From Zhengitettix transpicula (Eukaryota > Arthropoda > Insecta > Orthoptera > Tetrigidae): a stretch of DNA of 64,000 nucleotides. Position numbers and translations under genes: made by a program. The stretch is from positions 24,340,001-24,404,000 of the forward strand of contig CM073596.1 in assembly GCA_037074705.1 (NCBI GenBank), given 5' to 3'. Shown here piece after piece: positions 1-12,768 of the stretch (positions are counted from its first letter, which is position 1; each line of letters opens with the position of its first letter). The notes under the pieces were generated by a model, which was not told the DNA's origin, searched no databases, and was given only the letters and a program-made list of their open reading frames with translations.

Positions 1-2350
1 ATGTGAAATAGCATATTCTGAAAAGACATAGAATGAAACTTACATAAAACCATGTCACCGTATCTTTTGACAAGGCGGTAGTTTGGGAATTGTGCTTGAA
101 AATGTAATTTCATGTGTGTTAAAGTAACTTTCTTGTGGTGAATGTAACTTTAGACTTGTTATGTGAAATAATTGCAGTTTTTCTGTTTTTATTACTTTAT
201 AAAATTTAAGTGTTCATGTTGTAGCTATGAAATAGTCTTGAAACTAGGCTAACCACTGTAATAAAATCATATCTGAAGCTTCCAGAAAATAATTCAGAAC
301 TTAAACACAAAGACTATATCAGATGGTGCTAATTTCAAGTTTCTATGTGCATAGAATTGTTAAATATAAAAACAAGTGCTAATAGAAAACATAAAATTGC
401 AAATAAAATGGGAAAAAATGATTAATGTTTTATTTAATCTTGAAAAGTCTTACTCAGATTGAGAGAGAGCTGGCTTTGATGGATGCTTTTCCTGTTGAGA
501 CTATATTAGTTCTTCTAGTCATTCTTAGTTGCACTTGTTAAAGATGATATGTAGCACAGCCCATGGATGCTTGCTAAATTCAGAAACACTGTCATATAGA
601 CACACTTCTCAGAATTGTAATATGAGCTGTTGTTGGTTCAAGTTACTTGTGTTACAACAAAAGTGGTACTTTGTTATCACAAAATCAGTTTTGTATCTTT
701 TGGCAGTCATTTTGGTAATAAAATGTTGCATAAAACATTGAAAATTTAATGCAGCACAAATGGTGATTGAAGCATCACTTCAATTTTAATTTTAACAATT
801 TTGCTTCAATTGTTATATTTACTTGCATCTAAAGTTAAATTACGTAATTTTGAGTTAAATTAATATTGATACATGTCTAACATTAAAATTGTGACCAATT
901 TTCGTATTGATAACATCATTACGGCAAGAGTTTTATTTTACCTATTATTTTTCCATTACTTTTTTTTCTAAGTATTTCCCAACAGTGATGATAAATCTAC
1001 TATCTAAATAATTTTAATTAAAAAATCTTATTATTATAAATAAAAACAAAATTTATTTTTTTGTGTGGAAAAAATCTAAGAAAGCAAGAGTACACCTGTT
1101 CTATCACATACGAGCATAGGCACAAGAGACAGACCATTGCCATAATATTTTCACTCGTAAACTAGTTCACAAGTTTTGTATAAATTCCACTATTGCAGTA
1201 GTTTGTGTGTTTTTTTTGTAGGTACCTTGCCTTTATAGTAAACATTTTTTAGCAGCGAGAAGGAATGACCTACCCATGTGTTTCATGGGGGTTCCACAGT
1301 GTTGGTTTACTAGTAAAATATTAAAAGAGTTTTTTCCTCTGTAATTAGAATTTTTTACAAAAAAAATATTAATGTAGAATTTTCAAGTTTTCCAAACAAA
1401 TAGGTTACCAAGAAAATCCCATCTTTATCAATCCCAAATCCTAGCATAACATTTGGCACGAATAAAAATCATTCAGAATAAAAAGAGGATAATCACAATT
1501 CTGTGGGATACCTCGGACAATTGTTGATGAATAATAGTATAAAATGGATTCTTCAACCTCAAATATCTCTGAAAATTCCAGTAACAATGAAAATGAACAC
1601 TATGTAGAAAAGTTGTAATGCAGACAATATATTGGGAGAGTGCACTCCCAATTTAAATATTAATGTTATAAAAAAAAATGCTAAAAGAATGTATAAGAAA
1701 ATGATTTCATTTTGTAACACATCTCTCCCTTTCAAAAACATATAAGTGGACTATACCTCTAGCGTTCCTTGTAGAGTCTGAAAATAAATAGATAGTAGTT
1801 TCCTGCTAGGCCACCAGATTGTGGTATAATAATTAGGTAAGTTCAGTGGCAGCTCGTAAGTTTTTTAACGTAAGTGCTACATCATCGCATGCAAGGATAA
1901 AAAATATTAATACTACTATACACAACAGTAGTGTTTGCAATACTCTGACCTGACCTGTAATGTGCTACATTTCTAATTCCGTCTACGTAGTTACAAATAG
2001 TGTCTAATTTGTAAACCTGAGCTGTTGATGTGACTGTAAATAAATCAATATGAAAAACAATTAATATAGGAATAATTTAGCACCAAACTGATGCACATTT
2101 GTAATGTTTTATACATGAAAGTATTTTTTTCCTTAGTGCATATTATTATAATAAAGTTAATTTTTAGCACCAGACAGGGTCATGTGTAAGATGTTCGCAC
2201 TATGATGCCCTATCCATGTTTCTTTTTCATAAAAATGTTTGAATGTGATTTTTTTTAAAATTAATATTACCCAAATTATACAAATATAATTTTTTATTTA
2301 GGTCTACTTTAAAATCAGATTTTTAATGTTGGAATGAAAAAATTGTGTCT
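1..2350. other. gene-free AT-rich stretch
   Basis: No open frame here resembles a known protein, no RNA gene is visible, and the short frames present (the longest about 70 codons at 529-741) have no recognisable domain. Base composition is strongly A/T biased, like the other intergenic parts of the window. I see nothing that can be annotated. Confidence 0.6.
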
Positions 2351-2870
2351 GAATGAAATTTAATAACAAGAAATATAGCCAAATACAAACAAAATACCAC
2401 ACAACGTTCATGAGGTCCTGGTCCCTTTCTTCAGGTGCTAAGAAGAGCCTAGAGCGACACAACTGCACTCGTCAGTTGACAACACTCACAAACTACGAAA
2501 ACACGACAATGGCAGAGCCGAAGGGTTAGTGTAACAGTATGACGATGTAAAAGCAGAAGGTTTAGCGTAAAAATAAGGGATCATAGCAATTATTGAGTTT
2601 AATAGTGTCTGTACATTAGTAGCTGTGATTTAATGTGAAGCATCTCTGAAATGAGTTTGAAACTGTACTTGGTGTCAATGTCTAAGATCTTGGGATTTTT
2701 CCAGTCAAATGTATATTTCGAATTGATGACATGTTTGAAGACTACAGATTGTTTATCGTTGGGAATTTTGATGTGTACTTGAAAAGAAAGCTTCTCTGTT
2801 CTTCGTTGAGACTTTTCAGCTTCTAGGTGCAGCGTTTTTAAGAGTGAGTGGACTAAGGGTTTAAAGGTTC
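2350..2870 (-). mobile_element. Penelope-like element, 3' part (GIY-YIG end plus terminal repeat)
   Basis: On the minus strand the frame ending at 2599 reads like the C-terminal GIY-YIG endonuclease region of Penelope-like retroelements: a run with NSKYTFDWKNPKILDID followed by SEMLHIKSQ, then a stop. The same protein segment recurs at 58637-58900. Downstream in the element (lower coordinates, 2380-2500) lies the terminal repeat shared with 25.9, 57.8, 58.1, 59.0, 61.6 and 62.9 kb, containing the inverse of GCACCTGAAGAAAGG and of ACAACGTT. The reverse transcriptase part is absent, so this is a 5'-truncated, dead copy. The frame upstream of about 2870 no longer looks like this family. Family assignment is by recalled motif. 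Confidence 0.65.
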
Positions 2871-2993
2871 CCAGTCTACACCTCTGAGAATCTACTCTCG
2901 CGCATCTGGTGGTCGTCGTGACAGAGGAGGCAGCTCGTGGAGCCGACATTCCGGCGATGGTCACACTGGAAAGGTTTCCTCCGAAGGCGGCGA

Positions 2994-5215
2994 CCAGGAC
3001 CCTTGCAACACCCAGACCACTCGAGTACGACGCATGTTGAAGCCTTGGATGAGACTTAAGATGAAGGGGGAGATTTTTGTATCAGTTCTAAAGATTCCGT
3101 CATAGTCACCGTTATCAAGTGGCCAAGGGGGTTAAAGCCTGGACAAAGCCTAGTTCTAAGAAGTTAAATTTATTACATAAAATGACAAACTCGAGTGTGT
3201 TGGCCACATGGTAATTTTTAATCAACGATCGAAGTTTGAGTTAAACAATTATGGAGATTGTTTTAGTTTTAAAAAGTGGACAGTAAATACCTCACAACTA
3301 AAGGAGAGTGGAACTAAACAGGTTTGTAAATGTGACGTTACGAAGTATAGTGCATTATAGAAAATATGTCCTCAGGTTCGGTGAATCCAGAGGCATGGCA
3401 TGGCGGTAGGAAACGGCTACAGTAACAATAATAAAAGGGCTTGTACATATGTTATATAAATATACTATTTTATTAATAATTATTTAAATGTGTTTTCTAT
3501 TATTAAGAATGTTCGGACGCCAGGTGCTTGTGATGCGTTTGTGGGAGTTTTATTGAACTAAACAGCGACTCCGTTACTTTCGCTGACACGCGGCTATTCC
3601 CGGATGAGTCCACTGAAGGCTGACCACGTAGATGACTCGACCAATGAAACCAAAACAGGGTGTTAAAGCGGTAAGAACGCGCAAATAAAAATAAGCATTT
3701 GTCCCCCTGGAGTGGAGGAGAGAACATCCAGTGTGGGAGGACTCATTCTGCTGCACGGCCATGTTGAGGCCCTGGTAAGCTGCTAAGGCCCTGAGATCCA
3801 AATTTTTATTTACGATTCACTGGATCCAGTATTTATTGGTTAAAAATTGTTTTTCATTTTAATGTCTTTATAATAGGTAATATTATTGTCAGTATTATGC
3901 GAAAGACTCAGTTTCATTTATATTTGCATAAATTTGGATTAAATTACATTGATATAATTGTCAGTATATCAGTCTTTTAGACTATAAAATGTAATATTTT
4001 ATTGCTTTGATTTCCTTGTTCAATAATACGTGAGTTAATCTTGAGGGAGTGTTTTCATCCATGGCGTGACTTGGGGATTGTAGTCCTGCATATATATGTT
4101 TATTTTTTTTAAACTGTGTAAGTTCTTCAATTTATTTGTAAATTTTAAAGTGTATTTGCCAATAAAGCAAACGCGAATTCTACTTAAATTAGTAAGTTAT
4201 GTTATTACACAAAATTCAAGCAGGTTGCCCGACAAATTTATAAAAATGAAAACTGTATGCCGTAATACACCAGACTCAGAGGTGACTATGTGTCAGAGCC
4301 AGAGTGTGTTAGGAGTCTCCACCAGTGGTTGTGTGATGTTGCGAGGGAGACCGTTGGTTAGTTGCTCGGATATGTCAAGCTAGTGTGCAGTAAAACAATC
4401 AGCGTGGCCAAGCAGTTAGAGCAGATATTCACAGAGGGAGCTACAGACAATTAGATATTCACAAACAGAAAGACATCGACAGTGTTCTAAGAGTTTGCAA
4501 ACAATAATAAAATAGAATAGTGCAAACGGTCTGTTAGTGAGGAGTGGAGTTAATAACAAAATAATTAATCAACAAACAAATTACGTGAATATCACACGAC
4601 GGTAAGTAATTCAGACAAATTTTTCATCTGTAGAATTTATCTGTAAATATCTACCGTCAGATTCAATCAGAATTCGATAACTTTATTAAAATTGTACAAC
4701 TTTCAGATTGGGAATAATTCTATTGGGGTAAATTAAATTACATTTTTTGGAACTATCTTTGTTAGAAGCCCGATAATTGAATTCTCACAAAAGCCGAGGC
4801 ATAACATTAAAAAATTGTCAATTAAACGAATAATTTATTTAATAAATTTAATTGATATCTTTATAAGTAAACGTTCAATTTAAATTCCTACATTTTCACC
4901 GTAATAAAAAGTGATTAATAAATATATATAGTCACTTGTGAGAAAGAGACTTGATATGATTGTAAAATAGTTTTCTGTAAATTGTAACAGTCGAGAAATA
5001 AATTAACTTGTGAACAATTGCATTTTTAAATGTCATTTCTATTCCTTATCCTCCCCGCCCCAAATGGACGAGTCGCACGATGAAAATACGTGCAACTAAA
5101 GGAACCAATTCGCTGTCTTCTGCGAGAAGGTAAAATGATTATTCCAATATTTTACAGAGGAAATGGCATCTTCTAGGGTAGTAAAATAAAGAAAGCAGGC
5201 TTTGAACGAAGCAAA
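2994..5215 (+). repeat. left arm of the large inverted repeat
   Basis: This 2,222-bp arm pairs with 19813-23951. Landmarks shared in inverse orientation are the segments around 3070-3140, 3370-3420, 3500-3790, 3830-4230, 4370-4720 and 5040-5200. It preserves the uninterrupted targets of both insertions found in the other arm: the single CCTGGAGTGG at 3706-3715 and the A/T junction at 3479/3480. It lacks the 177 bases present at 20770-20946 on the right. A third partial copy (6750-7251) shows those bases are ancestral, so the left arm has a deletion. Confidence 0.8.
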
Positions 5216-5249
5216 ATAAATACATGAAATTAAGAAGCATATTTATTCT

Positions 5250-5715
5250 TCGTTCCTTTACGCGTATGACAGCAAAAATTAAAAAAGATAACAGAATAAA
5301 TGTGTAATGCGAAAGTTTATTGAATGACTTCCAATTCTTTTATTTTTGATTTTATATTCATTATAAAGAGTCTATTTTTCCTGGCGTTTACAATTACAAG
5401 TTTCAGGAACACCAGAAAATTTATTAATCGTGAGACGACGTTAAACGCTAAATATATATATTATTAGTAATACTGCATGCATGCAGGCTGTGTGTGTGTG
5501 TGTTTGATCTTCAATCCTCCTCCGTTCAACGATGTGTTTAAATTATACACGCATTAACAACATTGACATATATATATCAATCGTTAAATAAATAGATGAA
5601 ATTATGTATATTTATTTATTTATTAATGGTTCGTTCACCCGTAACGCCGCCGCTGCTTCCTTGCCTAAAAACTGCGAAAATTTAACGAGAAAAGGGAGCT
5701 CGATTAAGGCTTGAG
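5250..5715. repeat. degenerate subterminal repeat unit with ACGCGTA motif (left)
   Basis: This segment is a diverged inverse copy of about 18620-19060. Shared landmarks are TTCCTTTACGCGTA, the GGCGTTTACAATTACAAGTTT block, ACGACGTTAAACGCTAAATAT and the CCTCCTCCGTTCAACGA block. Similar units recur at 6060-6660, 7290-7760 and 18710-19310, forming a loose array of 300-400-bp units in both orientations inside the large inverted repeat. No coding potential is evident. Confidence 0.5.
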
Positions 5716-5740
5716 CATCAGGATAGTGTAAGGACCGAGG

Positions 5741-5854
5741 AGGTGGCGAGTATTAGGAGCTAAGAGGGTGAGCAGGTGGCGTGTATTAGGAGCTAAGAGG
5801 GTGAGCAGGTGGCGTGTATTAGGAGCTAAGAGGGTGAGCAGGTGGCGCGTCCAC
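5741..5854 (+). repeat. 33-bp tandem repeat, about 3.5 copies
   Basis: The unit GTATTAGGAGCTAAGAGGG plus TGAGCAGGTGGCGT is repeated three times almost perfectly, with a partial fourth copy. It lies inside a hairpin: CAGGATAGTGTAAGGACCGAGG upstream (from 5719) is the imperfect inverse of CCTTGGCTCTTACACTATCCT downstream (ending about 5882). A single-unit version of the same hairpin occurs inverted at 18530-18605. Confidence 0.85.
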
Positions 5855-6239
5855 GCGACCTCCTTGGCTCTTACACTATCCTAATACTCCACTCGAAATA
5901 TTCGCTGAATTCTCGCCACAATTTACTACATGCGTGCGTATTTATTTATTTAACGATTAATGAATGTATTTGTCAACACATATTTATTTTTTGTTGTTAA
6001 AATACGTCACGTACTCTTCTTACTCCTCGTGTGAGGTTATATTAATATTTAGCATTAAACGTCGTCGTCTCACAATGATTAGTTTTTCTATCGGAAAAAG
6101 ATTTTGTTTAATTGTTTTTTGCTGCCTTACGCGTAAAGGAGCGATTCATTTTCTTTCTGTTGTTAATAATAATGTTATTTCTTATATCATTGATTGATAA
6201 TATATATTTGTCAACACACAATTTATTTTTATTATTACT

Positions 6240-7640
6240 CTATAATAATAACTTCACATGTCTTTATCAATAGATGGTTGGATATATTTATTATTTAATT
6301 ATAAATTAACTACGTCTTATATATTGCTTCTAAAATAATTACGTATAATAGAAAATCTCGAAAATAATTTATCTAATGACAAAACAAGAATAAATAAAGT
6401 ATAATAAATATATTCTTTGAATAGATACTGGAAAAAATTATGTTAACGTATTTTTCCCGTTACGCGTCAAGGAACAATTAAATACAATTCTTAATTACAT
6501 CTATTTATTTATTGATTGATATATGTCAACTCATAATTTAGTTTTTATGTTGTTAATGCGTGTGTATCTTTTATTTACGCCATTGAACGGAAACACAGCA
6601 ACAATATTAATATATTTAGCATTAAACGTCGTGTCACATTTAATAAGTTCTCTGGTGTTACTGAAACTAGGGTAAAGGGCAGACAAAACAGGCTCTTTAT
6701 TTATTATCAATATGAAACAAAAAAAAAAATGGGATAAAACTAGCCAATAATGAAAGAACTAATTTATTTATTAATTACATATTTGTAATTGTTACAATAT
6801 TCATATTACGGCGCACAGTTTTCATTTTAATAAAGTTGTCGGGCCACCTGCTTGGATTTTGTGCAGTAAGAACTTACGATTTTAAGTAGAATTCGCGTTT
6901 GCTTTATTGGCAAATACACTTTAAAATTTACAAATAAATTGAAGAACTAACACACGTAAAAAAAATAAACGTATATATGCAGGACTCGTCAATCTTCAAG
7001 TCACGCCATGGATGAAAACACTCCCTCAAGATTAACTCTCGTATTATTGAACAAGGAAATCAAAGCAATAAAATATTACGTTTTAGTCTAAAAGACTGAT
7101 ATACTGACAATTATATCAATGTAATAAAATCCAAATTTATGCAAATATAAATGAAACTGAGTCTTTCGCATAATACTGACAATAATATTACCTATTATAA
7201 AGACATTACAATGAAAAACAATTTTAAAACAATAAATAATGGATCCAATGACACGACGTTTAATGCTAACTATATTAATATTATTGCTGTGTTTCCGTTC
7301 AATGATGTAAATAAATTATACACACGCATTAACAACATAAATAATAAATTATGAGTTGGCATATATATATCAATCAATGAATAAATAGATGTAATTAAGA
7401 ATTGTATTTAATTGTTCCTTGACGCGTAACGGGAAAAATACGTTAACATCATTTTTCGAGTATCTATTCAAAGAATATATTTACTATACGTTTATTCGTG
7501 GTTTGTCATTATTTCTATTACACGTAATTATTTTAGAAGGAATATATGACACGTAGTTAATTTAGATTTAGATAATAAAATAAATATGTCCAAAATAAGA
7601 CGTGAAGTTATTATTATAGAGTAATAATAAAAAAAATTGT
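6240..7640. repeat. local imperfect palindrome around the third copy
   Basis: Bases 6240-6640 are, with many differences, the reverse complement of 7290-7640: the pairs ATATTCTTTGAATAGATACT/AGTATCTATTCAAAGAATAT, GTTACGCGTCAAGGAAC/GTTCCTTGACGCGTAAC and TAATAATAACTTCAC/GTGAAGTTATTATTA can be matched by eye. The copy at 6750-7251 sits in the loop, giving a nested foldback architecture. No gene is visible. Confidence 0.6.
6750..7251 (+). repeat. third partial copy of the inverted-repeat inner segment
   Basis: This matches 20893-21375 in direct orientation and 3817-4255 in inverse orientation. Landmarks are GAAAGAACTAATTTATTTATTAA, ATTACGGCGCACAGTTTTCAT, GGCAAATACACTTTAAAATTTAC and CACTCCCTCAAGATTAACTC. 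The left arm can therefore fold on itself (3817-4255 against 6825-7251) as well as on the right arm. The copy ends at GGATCCAATGA, the same landmark as in the other two copies. Confidence 0.75.
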
Positions 7641-7769
7641 GAGTTGACAAATATTGTAATATTATGAATCAATGATATAAATAAATAGATGAACGTAAAA
7701 AGTATATTTATTAATTGTTCTTATACGCGTAACATTCATTAACAACAGAAATAAAATATATTAATCGTT

Positions 7770-8810
7770 AAATAAATAGATGAAGTATATTTATTAACAT
7801 TATAAGAAACACTGAACTCAATGACCAAATTAAATAAGTGAGTGAATTGAAAGGTAACGAGACACAACTCTCAGAACGGTATAATAGTTCCCACTTTTAA
7901 CCATACGTTCAGCCGGGAAATTCGAGTCGAAATCTCGTATTATACGCGTATCATTGTGCCTAAATTTCACAATTATATCAGTTATTTTAACGGGAATAAC
8001 TCGCATATTAAACAACTGATTAAGCGCATCAATTAGGAATGACCTAAATCTGATCATAAATCTGGGAGAAGTTCCACAGATGTTAGTCCACGTTGCGAAC
8101 GATTAAACCTAAGTTTCAAAAACTTAATTTTAATTCCTGGCAGAAAATTTTGATGTAAACTAGATTTTCAAAAATCTCGTCAATAAAATTCGTGTTGTTG
8201 CGTTGAACATTTATTCTTACATTCATTTGTTCAAAATGTCAAAACCATTTGGAATTAACACTAGGTTACAAAATTTTTAGTTTACTAATTCCTTTATTCC
8301 TGTGCTAAATGTTTCCTTTGACTGACTCTGTTCTTAATTTTGCAAAATTGCACAAAGTTAAAAAAACTTCATGTAATTTGGGATAGGGAATATCGGAGTG
8401 CTTCGTGCAATATACATTGTTTCTTGATTGCAACTGCAAATCCTTATATTTATTTACTATTTCTGTCAAAACTTTTTTAAAAAAAATAGTTAAGACCTTT
8501 GAGAGATTGAGATATGTTTTTAAAATTGTATAATTGTTTCAAGTATTGCTAAATAAAAATTTGTTTGTTTTAAAAGTTTATAATTGTTCATTTAAAAGTC
8601 CATCATATTTAATTATTACATTTTGGCTACCACAACGAGGGGTTAATTAAAAAGCCTATCTTTTTTGATTATTACAATATTCATAACAACAATCCTTTCT
8701 TTTTTAAGAGCCGGAAAGAAGATAGAAGTTTATATATAATCAAACTGTAAAAATTTGTTTATTAAATAATTACATATTCTTAATTACAACAATATATATT
8801 AATTAAGAAT
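7770..8810. other. gene-free stretch between repeat array and putative promoter
   Basis: Only short shadow frames are present and nothing resembles a known protein. A small frame at 7830-8057 on the minus strand has no recognised domain. The stretch is A/T rich and ends just before the CRE-containing putative promoter at about 8.88 kb. Confidence 0.5.
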
Positions 8811-8878
8811 AATAGTCACTTTTCACCTGACGATAGGAATAAGGATTCTATAAACGATTGGTATTTATATTAAAATCG

Positions 8879-8903
8879 TGACGTCATCAATACAGTGACG
8901 TCA
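8879..8903 (+). promoter_or_regulatory. two perfect CRE palindromes (putative promoter)
   Basis: TGACGTCA occurs at 8879-8886 and again at 8896-8903, 17 bp apart centre to centre. This is the consensus cAMP-response/CREB-ATF site, common in core promoters of broadly expressed genes. A locally less A/T-rich stretch (8915-8985) follows, and then a strong splice donor at 9222, which fits a first exon beginning near 8.9 kb. Promoter activity is inferred. Confidence 0.45.
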
Positions 8904-8904
8904 A

Positions 8905-10102
8905 AGACACCGCAACAGCACGCAAGCAGACGACAATTGCAGACGACGGACGAGGAACATCAACATCTAGCGGATTCTTCTGAACTACGTCAAAAAATTA
9001 ATTAAAAAACTAATTTATACATTATCCTAATCATGCTTTTGGCCTTCTGTTGTTTGCCTTTGACGTTATTCCCAAAAATTATTCATTCGTATATTGCAAT
9101 TAAAAAAAACTAAAACAGAAAACTCCATTTCAAACAAAAATGCTTAAGTTGGCACTATTGGCACTCTGCCGCGATGTATCAGCGAAGAGGATCATCATGT
9201 AAATATTGGAGCCGGTATTTCGTAAGTTAATTAATTGCTCTTGTGTGTTATATCACTTTCTTGAGTTTTGATCGTTTAAATAATCGTTCTTTAATGTTAT
9301 GGAATCTTTATCCCCATAATTAGAACTGAATATTTCTTGTTATATGAAATACCCGATTTAAGACAAGTTCAGAATTAACAAAAGTCAATAGTAGATAAAT
9401 AATACGAACGGGTGTGTTCTAATTTTTTTTAATTATTTTGTTATCCATCTAACCCAGTAATTAACTCGAAAACTTTTGTGGCTATTGACAGCAAATGACA
9501 ATAAGTCTCATAATATGTTTTTGCTATTTGTTTATTATTTTACCATCTAAAAGAAATATTATAATCATTTTAAATGTTAAGGTTTATATAATATTCAAGA
9601 AAAATTGTGCAAACTGAAACCTCTTTTTAATTAGAGTTTATCAACTATCATAACCTTGTAGGAATGAGGTAACCCTGAAGAATGTAAATGTTAGTTTATT
9701 CACATATGACACTTTTTTTTAGATGCCAGGTGTCAAGCATGGAATTAGATTTCCTACTTAAATATTGGAAGAACCATAAATCTTTCCTCAAATCATAAAT
9801 TATCTCCAGGTAAGTCTCACACTATTAATTTAAATTGCTTGAATTAAATATAATCAAAGAAAAAAGTTTATCTTAGTATGATTGATTAATTCCTTCGGAT
9901 AAATCAATTCTAGTCTATTTTTTACTGTCCAAAAGAATCCATTTTAGTGTACACTTTGGTGAAAATTACTAAGTAGAGATTAAAATGATGGTAAGATAGA
10001 TATGTGTATTAAATGTTTTCATATTCTTGCAGGACTCGTGTAGGCCGTCAGATATTGGGCTGGGAAGCAGCTTCTGTTGGTAGAAGACAACCTCCAGTTT
10101 GG
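8905..10102 (+). ncRNA. putative three-exon plus-strand transcript (non-coding or small-ORF)
   Basis: Three segments are bounded by good splice signals. A first exon ends at 9221 before GTAAGT. A second runs 9723-9809, preceded by a T-run and TTTTAG and followed by GTAAGT. A third runs 10033-10102, preceded by TTCTTGCAG and followed by GTGAGT. The only start-anchored frame in the first exon is a 20-codon hydrophobic peptide (9140-9202, MLKLALLALCRDVSAKRIIM). Joined exons 2 and 3 do not sustain an open frame. No product is recognised. It could be a long non-coding RNA, a small-ORF gene, or the 5' part of a gene whose later exons I failed to see. Confidence 0.35.
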
Positions 10103-10109
10103 GTGAGTT

Positions 10110-12590
10110 TGTCTCACTCTTGTTTATGGTGAACATTAATGTGGCTTTTATCAATTTAAAAATTGATAGGTATTTATAAGCTTTTCTTTCATGATTTGAT
10201 TTGAAAATTTAAATTATTTTATCAATTTTCTGTAGACTTTGATCCTCAAAGTGTTGGCTATCCCTACATTAATTTGTTATGTTTTACACATTTTAAAATG
10301 ACCATTTTTTTATTTTGGCATATAATTATCAGTAGTAAATGGACAAAAGCTAGATTTATTGAGTTTTCTATGTGTGGTTTATGGTTCTTCAGTCATGTGT
10401 AATTGGGTATGTTGTCTTTTAACTGATTAGTCTCAGATCTTCAACTTTTGTTAAAAAAAATTGAAAACCTTTTTCTGTCATATTTATTTTCTTTTGTAAT
10501 TTTCCATTTGACCACATTTAAAACAACTAATCAGAGTGACTATGCTCATGTCTGGATGCAAACAGAATGAACTCTTACTGTAGATACATGGATTTAGATT
10601 ATTTTCTTTTTAGTATTTCCATCCTCTTGATGGCACGATTGCTATATAAAACATTCTTTATTGTCATCTGATTTATTTAGACACGTCTACTCACATTCTA
10701 TTCTTTTTCTCATATGTATATAGATATTCCTGTGAAGATATTGTGTAAAACTCTCTCCTTATTTAAAAAGCTAACAACACACTTCAATTTTTGGGTACTC
10801 CAACTACCTTTTTTCATCTACATATCATAATGTTTTTTTGTTCAAATACACCAATATTATTAAATTTTTTACAATCTTTGGACACTATTTACAAATTATT
10901 TAGACCAAACTAGACCACCAACTACATTTGACTCCCCTCACTCCAATTGAATCCAGGAAACTCTGTCCTTAGAGCATGTATAAAAAATTCTCTAGATTCA
11001 GTGGAAACAATACAGGCTGTCAGGCTCACTTCAATATTATGTACCTCATTCCTGCAGCTCTAAAATTTTCAACAATTCTAATTCGTTATTGTTCCACTCC
11101 CCGGGTTAAATGTGTGAGAAGAAAGATTCCTGACATATGAAAGATAGTTTAAAGTTTTCCTTTTCCTAAATTAGCTCCCCCTTCCAAGTTTCAGAATGTG
11201 TGTATTACTCTATCATTGTGGTGACTATATTGACACTTCTGCCACTTTCTATGACTTTACCTGGCTTTATTTAATTTTTTTGTCTGTTATTCACATCTTC
11301 AGCACCCAATTTGGTTTCTTCAACAATTAACACAGCCTAATGACCTGTATATTGTCATTCTTGAATACATCTTTAATTGAGCTTTACATGTCAATGTTCT
11401 TTTGACTGAACCAGTCTTCCAGTTACTATTGCTGCACTTGTCTGATTCACAAACACGTTAACTTGCAGGATTCTGCATGTCTACAAATTGCTCCAAGAGG
11501 CAAGCTTCTCGTGCTCTCAGTCTTGTTTCCTTGGTCCACAAAAAAGGGTGTTCAGAATTTTAAAAAAAATAACTATGGCATTATGCTTCTTCAAAACTTT
11601 GAACCTTAATCATGCTTCTTGTTTTGATAAAAGTAACCAACTGTCCAAAAAGAGAGGATAATGTGAGAGTACCTCATTCTTTGCCTCCTGTCTGTTTGGC
11701 ACAATACCTATTTCATAACTTCTTTAGACTTGTACCATAAAAATCTAATTACAAGACTACAATAAAAGAATCACTTGTTTCCTATTACATTCTTTGAGTT
11801 TTCTTATTTATTTATTTTAGCAGTTGTCATTAGGTATCATTATTTCTTCTGCCCTATTGCAAGCTAGGCCTTGTCTGTTGAAGAATGGAATCACATAATC
11901 TTGTTTCTCTGCCAAAATATTTGGGTGTGTTCTTAGATACTAATTCATATTTCTACACAGCAATTTTCTTCAAAAAACTGAGACTACATATTGTTTAACA
12001 TTTTCCTGGATTTTATTGTTAGTGCCCAGATTAACTGTTTAGAGAATCCGTGACTGGTGATAATAAAAATTTATTATGTAGTGGCCCATAACTTAAAATG
12101 TATCTTGTTTAATCACTTTTCGTTTTGTGAACAGGTTCACATTATATCTTAAGATGAAATTCCTCATGCTGTGTGAATTTCAGATGAATGTATCAGTTCA
12201 AACACAATGTTTTATCTTTGTTAATTCTACTCTTTCAATCTGTAATCATCTCAACCTTAAGAAGCTATTTCTCATTGTGTCTATTCTAGATGAATGAATT
12301 GTTTCGAATATGAAGTTTTATCATTTTATGCCAATTCTACCTTCAATCTATAATCTTGTGTCATTTAAGCCTTTTGCACTATCTTTACTTGATGGTATAA
12401 ATCTATTTATAACTCATGTCTCTTAACATTAAACTCACTCTCCTTCAACAATGTGCAGCTATGTATCTTTCTAGTACAACTGTAGTAGAATCATAATAGT
12501 TTCTTGCTGTATTGGGGAGTCCACTAAAAAAAAAAACTATCTCCACTGTTTTAAACAATCCAGTCGGTTCACATTGTAGTTTGCCAAGCT
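10110..12590. other. no recognisable gene
   Basis: This 2.5-kb stretch contains no open frame with a recognised domain. The sequence between 10.9 and 12.1 kb is slightly richer in codon-like runs and may be an old decayed retroelement, but stops interrupt every frame and no diagnostic motif (for example YADD) could be read. Confidence 0.45.
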
Positions 12591-12592
12591 AT

Positions 12593-12768
12593 CCGTGTGT
12601 CCAGAAATAAACTATCTCCAAGTAATTGCAGCTCCTTTCCGTATCGGTGTGTCCAGAAATAAACTATCTCCAAGTAATTGCAGCTCCTTGCCCAGAAATA
12701 ACTATCTCCAAGTAATTGCAGCTCCCTGCCGTATCGGTGTGCCCAGAAATAAACTATCTCCAAATAAT
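12593..12768 (+). repeat. minisatellite of four units of about 45-57 bp
   Basis: The core CAGAAATAAACTATCTCCAA followed by GTAATTGCAGCTCC is repeated four times, with linkers CCGTATCGGTGTGTC or shorter. The third unit has lost part of the linker and one base of the core, and the fourth is truncated after CTCCAAATAATA. An isolated partial core (AACTATCTCCACTG) lies just before, at about 12535. The open frames on both strands here come from the repeat and are not genes. Confidence 0.9.
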
